Shown piece by piece: positions 34,410-44,872 of a stretch of DNA of 64,000 nt. This stretch comes from Paguma larvata (Eukaryota > Chordata > Mammalia > Carnivora > Viverridae), in the NCBI GenBank assembly GCA_030068075.1, contig CM057825.1:76399123-76463122 (forward strand). Direction: 5' to 3'. The notes beneath the pieces were generated by a model, which saw only the letters and a list, made by a program, of their open reading frames with translations, searched no databases and was not told the origin of the DNA. Both the position numbers and the translations under genes were made by a program. Position 1 is the stretch's first letter; the number at the start of each line of letters is the position of its first letter.

Positions 34410-34600
34410 TTTGTTTCCATGATAAATTTATACACAAAGTAATTGTAAATTGTGATTTGCTTACTTCTTGTCCCTCACTTACATAAACCATGAACTTCTA
34501 TAACAGCAGGAACCAGGCCTCCAATTTACTATGGTCTTTGAGCACTGAACAGAAAACTCAGCACATGGGAGTCCCTTAAAACATTTTTGGAATAAACATT
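34410..34600 (+). mobile_element. L2 LINE 3' end (ancient)
   Basis: 'CATGAACTTCTATAACAGCAG' split with 'GAACCAGGCCT', 'TTTGAGCACTG' and 'CTCAGCACATGGGAGTCCC..TTTTTGGAATAAA' follows the L2 3' order (TGAGCTCCATGAGGGCAGGGACC ... CAGCACATAGTAGGTGCTCAATAAAT). Low identity. Confidence 0.5.
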
Positions 34601-34659
34601 TTACCAAACAACAGGCAACCATTTTTCAAATTTGATAAATTGCAAGGGTGGTGAGAACG

Positions 34660-35370
34660 GGAAAACAAGTAAACAACTCCTCGCATACTCTGATAGGCAT
34701 GTAAATCAGTACCTCTTAAAGAATAATTTGACAACATGACAATACGGTAATACCCTTTAAAACCTGAAGCGCCTGGGTGGCTCAGTCAGGTGAGCGTCCG
34801 ACTTCAGCTCAAAGTCAGGATCTCATGGTTTGTGGGTCGGAGCCCAACATCGGGCTCTGTGCTGACAGCTCAGGGCCTGGAGCCTGCTTCAGATTTGTGT
34901 CTCCCTCTCTCTCTGCCCCTCCCCTGCTCATGCTCTGTCTCAAAAATAAACATTAAAATTTTTTTAAGAAATAATAAAAACAAAGGCAAAGTTTCCATTA
35001 TACACTATTAAGTGAAAAAGACAAGGGAAAAGACAGTACATTGAGTGTAATCCTACTTCGCTTTGCTTTGAAGGCAATGTATGTGTACTCTACAGAGAAC
35101 AAGCATAGTATATGACAGGGGTATACACCACCCAACACCACAGGGAGTCATCCATAGTGTAACCTATATACAATCCACACATTCAGTCCCAGGGGCCCTG
35201 CTCTAATACATTCCCAACTCTGAAAAGATTTATAAAAAAAACTTCACAGAGATTATCAGGTTATACTGGGGAATGGAACTGGTATTTCAAAAACATCAAG
35301 AGGGTAAAAGTCTTATTTTTCATCTTCTGCCTTTTGACACATTTACACTGCGCACATTACTTTCAAAGTT
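34660..35370 (+). mobile_element. old L1M relic split by a SINE
   Basis: Left of the SINE, 'GGCATGTAAATCAGTACC' and 'AGAATAATTTGACAACATGAC' resemble the L1 ORF2 3' region (TGTAAATTGGTACAACC...AGCAATTTGGCAATATG). Right of it, 'ACTATTAAGTGAAAAAGACAAGG' continues the same order and 'TTTTTCATCTTCTGCC' fits an L1M 3'UTR. The SINE at 34768-34966 therefore interrupts an L1M/HAL1-like relic. Heavily decayed, no ORF. Confidence 0.6.
34768..34966 (+). mobile_element. CAN-SINE nested in L1M relic
   Basis: GCGCCTGGGTGGCTCAGTCA head missing the first G residues, CAAAGTCAGGATCTCATGG, CAGGGCCTGGAGCCTGCTTC, CT part and AATAAACATTAAAA tail. The TSD is unclear. Confidence 0.94.
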
Positions 35371-35983
35371 TTAATCTGTTATGTTGCTAGAAGGAAAGAA
35401 AGGAAAAGATATAGAAGGTAAAATGACAAATGATTTTAAACTAACTTTTCCTGCTTGTCTTTATTCTTCTGCATAATTTATTTTAGAAGTCAGTGGTTCA
35501 AGCACTGGTTTTCATTTTATGCTTGTTTGGGGCCTCATCAGAATTATTTCCTGTTCTCAATCATTCCAACAAACCAGGAGGAACAAACCAGGTTGGCATG
35601 ATCCTCCCCTACGGGGTAGGAAAAGGTCCACTGAAGGTTTGGGAATACAAAACACCAGGTCTGCTATAACAGGAGTCACCTGGCTGGGGTGGGACCAGCA
35701 TGCAGAGCAGGCCCGTATGCTATGAGCACTTGATTTTTTGTTTCTTAGATGGCTCCGTTGTGCTTAAAATTTTACTTTTTGTACAAACACCGTCTAGGTT
35801 TCTTAGAGTTATCTAAATGTGAACAGGCGATGAACTCAATCTTTAAGTATATTTCCTCATGTTAATTCAAATTAACAACAGCAATAGGCTATACACGGCT
35901 TTTCTGAAACTGTCAAGTAGTGAGCGTATGTAAAATATATCACTGCTCTGTAAGCCTCTTCGTGTTTTCTAAGAAAGATACAT
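35371..35983. other. unique non-coding stretch
   Basis: Nothing recognised. Confidence 0.6.
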
Positions 35984-36092
35984 CTCAACCTCAGCTGCCT
36001 ATCAGAATCATCAAAAACAAACAAACAAACAAAAATCCCAGGATCTTTGTCCCACACCTCCGACTAGTGAAATCAGAACTACTGTATCTTTA
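35984..36092 (+). mobile_element. MER5-type fossil with CAAA expansion
   Basis: 'CAGCTGCCTATCAGAATCATC', a CAAA-tetranucleotide run (36013-36035) and 'CCCAGGATCTTTGTCCCAC..CTCC' followed by 'GAAATCAGAACTACTG'. The order matches MER5A (CATCAGAATCACC..TTAAAA..CCTGGGCCCCACC..GATTCAG). The microsatellite arose where the family has an A-rich stretch. Confidence 0.6.
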
Positions 36093-37902
36093 CTGATGAT
36101 CAAGGAACACATTTCACATCCAGACTGAGTATGTGTTCATTCTGTTATTTGATGAAATGAGGGTTGAATTTTCAAGAATTATGCCAACAATTCTTGAGCA
36201 CTCACAGTGTACAGTCACGCTGCCTTTGGAGCTAAAGGTGAATGAAACGAGTGATACAAGATACTGAAGGGGCTGTTGTGTCTCTTTCCACTGGCTGCTT
36301 GGCTGTGCCACTAGCAGCACTAACAAAGGTCTTCTCAATACACAAATACTCTGCTAGACTGCTATTCTTAACACCTACAGCTATTCTGGTGGGCATTTCA
36401 GTCACAGACAGCTACAAAAGTAAATACCCCGTGACTCATACAGCTCAAGGTCCACTGAGGCCTAAAACACCCTGAACTTCTTTTCCCTATTTCCTTCCTA
36501 TCTCCCATCCCCATTTAATGCGATGCCATAGCTCTTAAATAATTTTCCATGGTCGCAATGAGGGAGACTTAAAAAAAAAAACCACCTTCATCATCCCAGA
36601 AATGACAGGCCCCTACTATACACCTTCCATCATGTATAACCAAATGCTAACTGAGGGTATGTCCAACCGATGAAGTCAGAATCCTCCAAAAAAAATCACT
36701 AAAAAGTCTTGCAAACCTCTCTGCGTAGTCTAGTTAAAGATCACACAGTTTGTTTCTTGGAATGCTCCTTTCTAGAAGATGGGGGAAGACAGAGTTATTT
36801 AGAAGCTGCCAAGAAATATTCATTGGAAACAAATGGAAATCCACAAAGGGCATTGCCTTGACTTGCTTCAGCTGAAGAGACAATTCCTATCTCTTCCCAA
36901 CCTTACAGATACCACCTAACTAGAACTCCATTCAGGTGTGACTGGGGGACATGATTCACAATAAAATACCTGGTATAAATGTGACTTCAAATCTAATTGG
37001 TTCTGGCGTATTAAGATAAAGCACTTTTGTTATTTTTTCTTCAATTATTAAAAAGGAATATAAGTAGTACAAATATAAGAAGCATTCTTGATCGTTCTTT
37101 AGTTCTGAGTTTTGTTTGGCAATTAAGCCAAGGAATTTAAGAGCTATAAGAAAAATATGTAGTAAATAAAAATTTTACCTGTCATTTACAGAGATTTTAC
37201 CATCACTTCCGACACAGGCACTGGGAATCCCAGAATCTGAGTTAGCATTAGTCAACAGTACAGAACAGAGGGAGACTGTGCAGTTACTTAATCCCAAGTA
37301 GCTCTGTGTCCAACCCCACTGCTGAAGTAGCATACAGCACGCTCATTTAGGAAGTAAGACACAGGCTTGTGTCCTTGGCTTTATAATAAAACTCCATATT
37401 GGATTTTGAAGTAGCAGAAAATTAAGTAGGAAAGTGGACTGCTCACCTCATCTAACTCCTTATTGGATTTTATAAAACTAACTAAACCATTCTCGGCTTC
37501 GATGCCTACGTATGTAAAATGAGCACTTGGCACTCGACTTGCTTAAAAAGAGCTTCAAAACCTTTTCTCATTTGCAACTATGGGGGTAAAAAAGACGCCT
37601 GAAAGGTTAAAAGTGAATAAACAAGAGACTCAGCACTACTCTCACTAACATGTCTTTGATCGACATTCCCTGTAGGTGTCTGACAGGTGTGTGTTGTACC
37701 AGACACTACAAGAGGCAGCAAGGAATGGCTGGATTCCTGAGCTCTACAGATTTGGGAAGATATTTTACAAATGTAAACATTTACACACATATACGTGAAG
37801 AAGCAGTTAGGTTATGAAGCAAGGCAGTGTGAGACCATGTGACAGACTGAGCTGTATACACAGAAAGGTAGGTCCACAAGAATCAAGAAGTAGAAAACAC
37901 AC
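36093..37902. other. mostly unique 1.8 kb
   Basis: Faint reverse L2/MIR similarity at 36185-36290 (TTGAGCACTCACAGTGTACAG) and 37660-37770, both too diverged for firm calls. No gene recognised. Confidence 0.45.
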
Positions 37903-38004
37903 AAGCTGGTTAATGCAAGACAGAGAAGCTACATTATACTCGTTATATCAGGAGAAATGTTCTTACATTTCATATATTCTTACCATCTATCACTCAAAGA
38001 GGTA
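37903..38004 (+). repeat. local duplication copy A
   Basis: This 102-bp segment matches 39082-39186 in the same orientation at about 90 per cent, including the exact stretches TTAATGCAAGACAGAGAAGC and ACCATCTATCACTCAAAGAG. I do not recognise it as a known interspersed repeat. The copies start 1,179 bp apart. Confidence 0.85.
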
Positions 38005-38558
38005 ATGTGGCAGGAGGAAACAATTATGGGACTACCCAGTAACAAAAACTATCATCAGTGCTTTAGTTTCATCTACTTTAAACTACACGTCAATCCATGA
38101 GGTACCTAATACCACTGTACAAGTCAGAACATTAGGGGTCTTCACATTAATTGGCATGACTATCTGTCACACAGAGCTAAGGAAACACCCAAAGAAAGCG
38201 GGAGTTGAATTGAAGCTTATATTGTCCTTTTGCACAACTGGAAACTGCACCTGTGTAGGGGAAAATGCCAACAAAGTCTCTTAACCTGGACACCTGATCC
38301 ATTTTATTTGCCAAAGAACGTCCCTTAAAAAATGAGGGACAGAAACAAATATTTCACTCATGTGCAAACTCAAAAGGTCAAAGCCTGGAACCTCAGCCCT
38401 GAGTCCCCAACAGAGCTTCGTTGCCCAATCCACATCATCTGGAGAAAAGAGGTCTTTCCAACTCCTGAATCCTCCCTCTTCTGGTTCCCAGCTCTGTGGT
38501 CCACGGGTCAAGCCAAGACCTAACATCTAGCACTTGAAGACTGTAGCAAACATTGGAT
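38005..38558. other. unique non-coding stretch
   Basis: Nothing recognised. Overlapping short frames lie on both strands near 38281-38526. Confidence 0.6.
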
Positions 38559-38802
38559 CGAAATGTGGTTCTTTTTTTTTTTTTTAACGTTTATTTATTT
38601 TTGAGAGACATAGAGACAGAGTATGAACAGGGGAAGGGCAGAGAGAGAGGGAGATACAGAATCTGAAGCAGGCTCCAGGCTCTGAGCCACCAGCACAGAG
38701 CCCGATGCGGGGCTCGAACTCACAGACCGTGAGATCATGACCTGAGCCGAAGTTGGCCGCTTAACCGACTGAGCCACCCAGGCGCCCCCGAAATGTAGTT
38801 CT
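38559..38802 (-). mobile_element. CAN-SINE, full length with 14-bp TSD
   Basis: Element at 38573-38788 with a long T tail, AACGTTTATTTATTTTTGAG and terminal GACTGAGCCACCCAGGCGCC. The duplication CGAAATGTGGTTCT (38559-38572) recurs as CGAAATGTAGTTCT at 38789-38802. Confidence 0.97.
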
Positions 38803-38854
38803 AACAGAAAGCCACTGAGAGCCACAAGGCACGCAGAGGGCCAATCATCCCCAT

Positions 38855-38876
38855 CTTTTTTTTTTTTTTTTTTCCA
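38855..38876. repeat. poly-T run
   Basis: A run of about 18-20 T residues followed by CCAGATAGGG. No SINE or LINE body is attached, so its origin is unclear. Confidence 0.8.
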
Positions 38877-39081
38877 GATAGGGAAGACTCAGAAAGGTTA
38901 ACTATCCAGTCTCCAAAACTACACTGCCCCTGAGCCAGTACCATGGCATCCTACTGCTCTCTGAATACAGGCTGCAAAATCCAAAGGAAAGGGCTGTCCA
39001 CCAGGTCTGTTCATCATCAGTTACTTAATCTCTACAAGTAGAGACTAAACTTGACACCTCATCCAGGACTCCAACAGAAAG

Positions 39082-39186
39082 AAGCTGATTAATGCAAGAC
39101 AGAGAAGCTACATTATACTCCTTAGATCAGGAGAAACGGTTTTGTTACATTTCACACATTCTCACCATCTATCACTCAAAGAGGTA
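39082..39186 (+). repeat. local duplication copy B
   Basis: The partner of 37903-38004 in direct orientation, about ten substitutions plus small indels apart. It ends 20 bp before an inverted repeat and 75 bp before a SINE. Confidence 0.85.
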
Positions 39187-39205
39187 CCCAAATACTGTTG
39201 CTATT

Positions 39206-39262
39206 GTTTAACTTATAAAACTAATCAATAGTTTAGTCAATCAATAGTTTTATAAGTTAAAC
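39206..39262. repeat. 18-bp-arm inverted repeat
   Basis: GTTTAACTTATAAAACTA (39206-39223) is perfectly inverted at 39245-39262 (TAGTTTTATAAGTTAAAC) around a 21-bp loop. It abuts the CAN-SINE head at about 39261. Confidence 0.93.
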
Positions 39263-39483
39263 ACCCGGGTGGCTCAGTCAGTTAAACGTCCAGCTTCAGT
39301 TAAGGTTATGATCTCATGCTTCATGGGTTCAAGCCTCGCATGGGGCTCTGTGCTGACAGGTCAGAGCCTGGATCCTGCTTTAGATTCTTTGTCTCCCTTT
39401 CTCTCTGCCCCTCCCCTCTTGTTCTCTCTCTCCCTCTCTCTCTCCCTCTCTCTCTCTCAAAAATAAATAAACATTAAATAAAT
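39261..39483 (+). mobile_element. CAN-SINE beside inverted repeat
   Basis: Head reads ACACCCGGGTGGCTCAGTCA (first residues replaced), then TTATGATCTCATGC, a long CT segment (about 39410-39459) and AAATAAATAAACATT tail. No clear TSD; the upstream edge coincides with the arm of an inverted repeat. Confidence 0.93.
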
Positions 39484-40899
39484 TTTTGTTACTAATCAAA
39501 ATAAATTATTAAAGGCATACATTCTCACTTGGGCCTCAGTCGGTATAGATCCTACATCTGAATTTTGCTTTTAAATTAAGTCTGTATTCCAAAACAAATC
39601 CACACAAGTTCATGCGAGAAAGAAAAAAAGCAGTGAAGTTTCAAGTTCAGCAATTTTCAGTACATCCGAACAGTTCTGACAGACTGCCCTGCACTCCACG
39701 GACTGTCTGATTCCCTCGTGGGCACCTTTCTGTGATCTCCAACAAGTTCAGATGCCTTCGACTGGATGATAATTTGCCAGAAGCAAGGGAAGGGCCATAA
39801 CCTGGCAGAATAAAAGGATGGTAGGTCTGAGAAAAAACATGAAGCCAGTATATTTGAAATGAGCAAAAAAAAAAAAAAAACAGTTACTGAATCCCATGTA
39901 TATTACAGATTAATTGTGAAGAACCAAATTTTCCTCCCAAAGCCACTAATCAATTAGTATTTACTAAATATAAATGTGAACACATGTCTAGTATGGGTGG
40001 TGCCTGGCCTCACTTATATTACCTCAATATTTCTACAACCTTCCTGTGCGCTAAGGACAGAAAGAAATGCTAAGCAAAAGCTAGAGTGGCAGTTTTCCCC
40101 TTTAAAGCTAAAACAGAATTACTATCATGGTTCGCATTTTCCAGATTCCCCACTTCCAAAGAAAGTTCTGGTGGGCGGCTGGACTCAAGCACTGTACCAT
40201 CCTTAATGGGCTTGCCTCCCCAGAATTCTAGTGCCCTGAGAGAACAAGAGACCATCTCTCTAAACAGAGACAAAGTCCAGGCTTCAAAGCAAACAAGGTT
40301 AACAGGAAGACCCCCAAAGCCATGATACACCATGTACAAGGTAAGAAGAATGGGGCCTGACTAAGGACAGGACAGGGCAATGGACTGTGCCCAGTTCCTG
40401 TCACAGATCGTTCCAGGTCAGGCTTCTCAGATTCTTGCCAACGACCTTTTGACCAGAACACAGGCCCCATCCTCCCCCCACCCCAAAACACACACCCCTC
40501 TGAGGTAAGGGACCTCTAGTCCAACACTCTAGCTCTTTGGTGTCCAGTATATAAACCAAAATAAGTCCATGAAAGCATGTTTCTCTTCCTAGAGTACCAA
40601 TGCAAAAGGCAGAGTGAACGGAGCAATGACTCCTGGATGACAAGGAAGTGGTGTGCAGATTACCAGGATGGACTTGTCAGAACTTACTTAACACTTACTA
40701 AGGCATTCAAGAGCAGCGCCTCACTCAAGACCCGGAATCCTTCCTGCATACAAGCTTGCTCCGTCTGACTCACCTCCCACCTCAGGCTAACTACTGCTTC
40801 CCTCACTCTTTCCAATTTCATGGGGTGCTTCAGAACACTGAGAGTAGCATGTTCCGATTCCTGAGTCTACCATTACCGTTACTGTTGACACTAGTCAGG
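39484..40899. other. unique 1.4 kb, no gene recognised
   Basis: No repeats recognised. Several overlapping frames of 60-89 codons on both strands at 39976-40643 with no shared signature. Confidence 0.55.
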
Positions 40900-41065
40900 A
40901 TATAGAACTTCTCTATATTATCTCCTCATCTGCAAAATATAAATATTAAGAGTGCCCATCTCAAAGGCTTTTATAAGGAATCACTGAATTAAATGAGTTA
41001 ATCTTCACAAAGCATTCAGCACAGTGCCTGACGTGAATACTGTATTAAATGTTTGATAAAATTAA
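40900..41065 (+). mobile_element. MIR SINE (ancient)
   Basis: 'CTCCTCATCTGCAAAATATAA', 'GCCCATCTCAAAGGCTTTTATAAGG', 'AATTAAATGAGTTAATC' and 'CAGCACAGTGCCTGACGTG' are the MIR 3' half in order, including the typical CAGTGCCTGGCAC-like end. Confidence 0.82.
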
Positions 41066-41179
41066 AGCAAAATGTTTTCTTCCTCTTCACAGTCAGCTAA
41101 AAAAAGCCCGTTACCAAATTGGAGGATAATGTCATAAAAAAGAACTTAAAGATTACGATAACTAGAGCAAAATTTCTTT

Positions 41180-41303
41180 GGGGGGCACCAGGAGTGTTCT
41201 AAAATTAGACCATGGTGATGCTGGCACAACTCTGCAAATCTACTGCAAAATGAGGGAGTTGTGGCATAAGTAACACCTCAGTGAAGCGTTAAGAAAAAAC
41301 TGA
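41180..41303 (+). mobile_element. L1M 3' end fragment
   Basis: 'GGAGTGTTCTAAAATTAGACC' followed by 'ATGGTGATGCTGGCACAACTC', 'TGCAAATCTACTG' and 'ACCTCAGTGAAGCGTTAAG' matches the terminal L1MA/L1MB 3'UTR (..GTGATGGTTGCACAACTCTG..CTCAATAAAGCTGTTAAAA) with an internal deletion. Confidence 0.75.
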
Positions 41304-41734
41304 GACATCTACCCATCGCCCTGACTAAACCAACTATTTAGTCCAAGTAATGGAAATCAAAATTCTAAGCTAGGCGGGGATGAGTATCCAAGATGCAAAC
41401 CCTCTCCCTGGCGCCTCTTTGCAAGACGACGTAAACACATACGATTTCCTCACACCAGGTACCCATGACTTAAACAACTGGCAAACTGGGAACAAGAGAC
41501 TCTCTCAGAAGATTTCAGCTTCTGGGAAGAATGTTTCATACAAGCACAAAACAGTTTGAGCACCTGTGACTACGAAAACATGCCTCGACAGGAAAGTCCT
41601 TTCCCTCAATTTCTTAAGCCTATTCCCCTAAACATGGGAGGCAGCACAGTAGGACCTACCCAACTCAGGACTTCTGAGGGTTGCAAAGCAAATTTCATTT
41701 CAAACCCAACCAGTGGCCCAGAACAGTTTCATAG
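41304..41734. other. unique non-coding stretch
   Basis: Nothing recognised. Confidence 0.6.
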
Positions 41735-41850
41735 GACCTATCCAAGCCAGTTTCTTCATCAATAAAACCAGCTACCTTGTGGGGTTACTCAGGAATGGAG
41801 ACAGTGTCAAGGACCTAGTGCTCGGCCAGTGCTAAGTGCTCAAACACAGT
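41735..41850 (+). mobile_element. MIR fragment
   Basis: 'CCAGTTTCTTCATCAATAAAA', 'CTACCTTGTGGGGTTACTCAGG' and 'AGTGCTCGGCCAGTGCTAAGTG' run in MIR order (TTTCCTCATCTGTAAAATG, CCTCATAGGGTTGTTGTGAGG, AGTGCCTGGCACATAGTAAG). Confidence 0.72.
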
Positions 41851-42560
41851 AGCGCGGTGCTAGCAATTACACTGCAATTACATTTAAACAGAACAAATGT
41901 AAATGAAGATATCACAGTGCAAAATAACGAGGCAACTAAGCTTTTTCATTTGTCTACAGTGACATTATTCCTACAACATCAGTCTCTGGTACACTGTCTC
42001 CGTACTGTGCTTTACTCAGTACAAAAGGGAATGAGCTCCACAGAAGCTGAGATCCACGACAGGAAAGCATGCCTGAGAATGGAGTCCTCTGACATTTCTA
42101 GAAGTTGCAAGTTGAATTCGGGGCCCTTTGATTAGCACTTGGAGGAAAAGCCATGTGGAAGAGTTGAGGGAGTCTGATCATACCAACTATTCACTCTTGG
42201 CCATGTTTGTAGATTCCACAAACTAAGTGGCCACTCCTACACGCGCCCCCTTTGCAGGGCCAGCAAGTGGACACCTACATTTCAGAATTGTGCCTGCGTT
42301 TCCCAGACACATTAGCACTGACCCGCAACTTTAATATTGTCACAGAAAAAGGAAGAGAACTAACTTTTTCTCTAACTGAAGTACTTCACATTACTGGCTT
42401 TGGGATTAGGCAAACCACCAGAAGGTCCATATTATGGCAATCATTTATTTTTCCAACTCTGAAGTCATTCATTCAATTCTGATGTCTTCAGAGCCAAAGA
42501 CTTTTAATACATCCACTGATGAGAGAACCCTCAACTAATGCCAAAGGAGGAAATACATTG
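41851..42560. other. unique non-coding stretch
   Basis: Frames of 99 and 76 codons on the plus strand lack any motif. No repeat recognised. Confidence 0.55.
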
Positions 42561-42592
42561 AGGACAGGACAGGACAGGACAGGGCAGGACAG
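42561..42592. repeat. GGACA pentanucleotide repeat
   Basis: About six GGACA units, one changed to GGGCA. Confidence 0.92.
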
Positions 42593-44115
42593 AGGAGTTA
42601 CTCTTTCTTTCAGTTTTACTATTTGACCTACTAGTAAAACAATGCTTGCAGTATTCGACTATTCCAAAATGTTCCCACATACGCTATGTAACCAACAGCT
42701 GCCTACAAACCTTGCAGAACAATTGATCACCCAACAGTAGACATCTCAGGCAAATAGGCAAACCCACATCCAGAACCTAGGTCTGCTATCACTCATCTTG
42801 TGTTCATCCTTCGTCTACAACTGAGATACAGAGTGGAACCTGGTCAAGTCCCTTTCACCGCGGTGTTTCTAAGTATCCTTACAGAGGGACTGTTTTCACA
42901 GAAGCCACCCCTCGAACCCCTCCATGAAGCTCAATTCCACAGACATGGATAAAGTCCTTCGGATCCATTCAATTCACTCCTCTCTTTGCTCTCATCTGCA
43001 AATCTCTACCCAGTCAACTGGAATGACCATGCAGCTCAGAGCTGACTGTGTCTGGCTGGCAATTTTTGGACTCAGAGATGGTTGGTCAGCTCCTTCCTGA
43101 AACACGGATGAGCTCACCACTGATGCCCAGTGACCCAGGTTTGTGTGTGGTCCTGGTCACTTTTGCCTCGTAGGACAAGTCTCCATTCTCTGGGAAGGAC
43201 CCGATTAATGGTTTGGCTTTTTTTTTTTACCCTCCCAGACAATACTCACAAATAGATGCTTCTTTTCAAAACTACAAGTTAAAAAGTAGTCACTAGGAAA
43301 GGGGTATGGGTGTTTTCATACTAGCATTTTAAGTAATATTCAGCTTCAGTTTTAGCAATCAAGTTTACAAACGAAGCTCCATCGTAAGCATGTTTCAACT
43401 CAGTTCTATAAAGTTCTATTTTGCTTGTGAGCGTTCTCAGTATCTTCTGAAAGTTTCTGTAATTTTTGGTGACCAAATTGCTCTTCGCACAAAGCAGTCA
43501 TTTTTGCTGGATTATTCTCTTTTAAATACTTTGGTGTTTATAACATACCCTGTCATCTCTCCTAATGGGGTATTTTAAGATTCTTTTTCAAAGGCTTTGT
43601 TAATCACTGCCTTAGCCTTTTGGTAAAATTGGGCTTTTAACAAACTGGCCTGCAGGGGACATGTTTTTAAATTATCCTCAAGCTTTCCCTACATCTTCAA
43701 AGTTTTCCCAAACTACTTAAAAGCCTCTCAGCCTTGGGGAAAGGATGATAAATTGGATGATTCTGCTCTGTCTCTGTTGCCTGGCGGGGCCTTGGTCTAA
43801 TCCATTTTGTCTAACCAGAAACTTGCCTCTCATAAACAGACTCCTTCCCATATTCTGGAACATTCAACACATATGTTCACTGTGAAGTTCTTCAGAGGCC
43901 CAAAATGGGCAGAGAAAGCCCTACGGTTTCCTCTGGGGGCATTCTCACGGGCATCTACACACTGGTTTACGTTCTCCTTTGCTGGTCTGTGGCAACTTCA
44001 ACATGGATCCCAGAAAGACACAATTAAAAACATCATTCTAAAGGCAAAAAAGAACATGATAAAGTATTAACTGAGCAAGAACACGAGTATGTTCTGTTTA
44101 AACTTTTTTTTTTAA
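42593..44115. other. unique 1.5 kb, no gene recognised
   Basis: No repeat identified. Frames below 90 codons. Confidence 0.55.
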
Positions 44116-44120
44116 TTTAT

Positions 44121-44179
44121 GCACTAATGCAAATCAAAATCACGAGATCATTTCACACCTATTAGGATAGCTATTACTT

Positions 44180-44225
<46 letters not shown>

Positions 44226-44860
44226 ATAAGTGTTGGCAAGGACTTGGAGAAATCAGAACCCTTGTGCACTGCGGATGAGAATATAAAATGGTGCTGCCAC
44301 TGTGCAAAGTTAATCACAGAATTACCATATGATCCAGCAATTCCATTTCTAGGTATACCTCCAGGGGAGCTGCAAGTAGAAATGCAGGCACGTGCACACC
44401 GACGTTTACAACAGCATTATTCACAATACTAACAGGTAGAAGCATCCCCAATGTCTATCAGTAGATGAAGAAAATGTGGCCTCTGCATACAATGAAATAT
44501 CATTAAGCCTTAAAAAAAAATGCAATTCTGATATCAACTACCACATGGATAAACCTTAAAGACATGATGCTAAGGGAAAAACACCAGACATAAAAGGACA
44601 TATTCCACTTATACGCGGTGCTCAGAATAAGCAAATCCTCAGCCTTCTCGGGGAGGCTGAGAGTAGCATAGAGGTTACCAGGGGCTGGAGGGAAGGGGAC
44701 TGGGGAGGTGTTGCTTAATGTAGAGAGCGTCAGTTTGAGCAATAAAATCCTAGAGACAGACAGTGGTGACGACTGAACAATGTGAATGTACTAGCTACCA
44801 CTGAATTGTATATCTAAAAAGGGTTAAAATGGTATAATTTTTATCTTACCACCATTAAAC
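44121..44860 (+). mobile_element. 5'-truncated old L1 (L1MA/L1MB-like)
   Basis: ORF2 3' end: 'CTAATGCAAATCAAAATCAC', then 'CATTTCACACCTATTAGG' and a CA run, 'AAATAAGTGTTGGCAAGG', 'CATATGATCCAGCAATTCC' and 'CAACAGCATTATTCACAATA'. The 3'UTR follows, with 'GTTACCAGGGGCTGGAGGG' and 'CTGAATTGTATATCTAAAAAG', and an end in ACCACCATTAAAC. Stops and indels break the frame. Confidence 0.9.
44182..44221. repeat. CA microsatellite inside L1
   Basis: About 19 CA units replacing the L1 ORF2 AAAACACACAGAAAATAACAA-type stretch. Confidence 0.96.
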
Positions 44861-44872
44861 AAATAAATGTGG

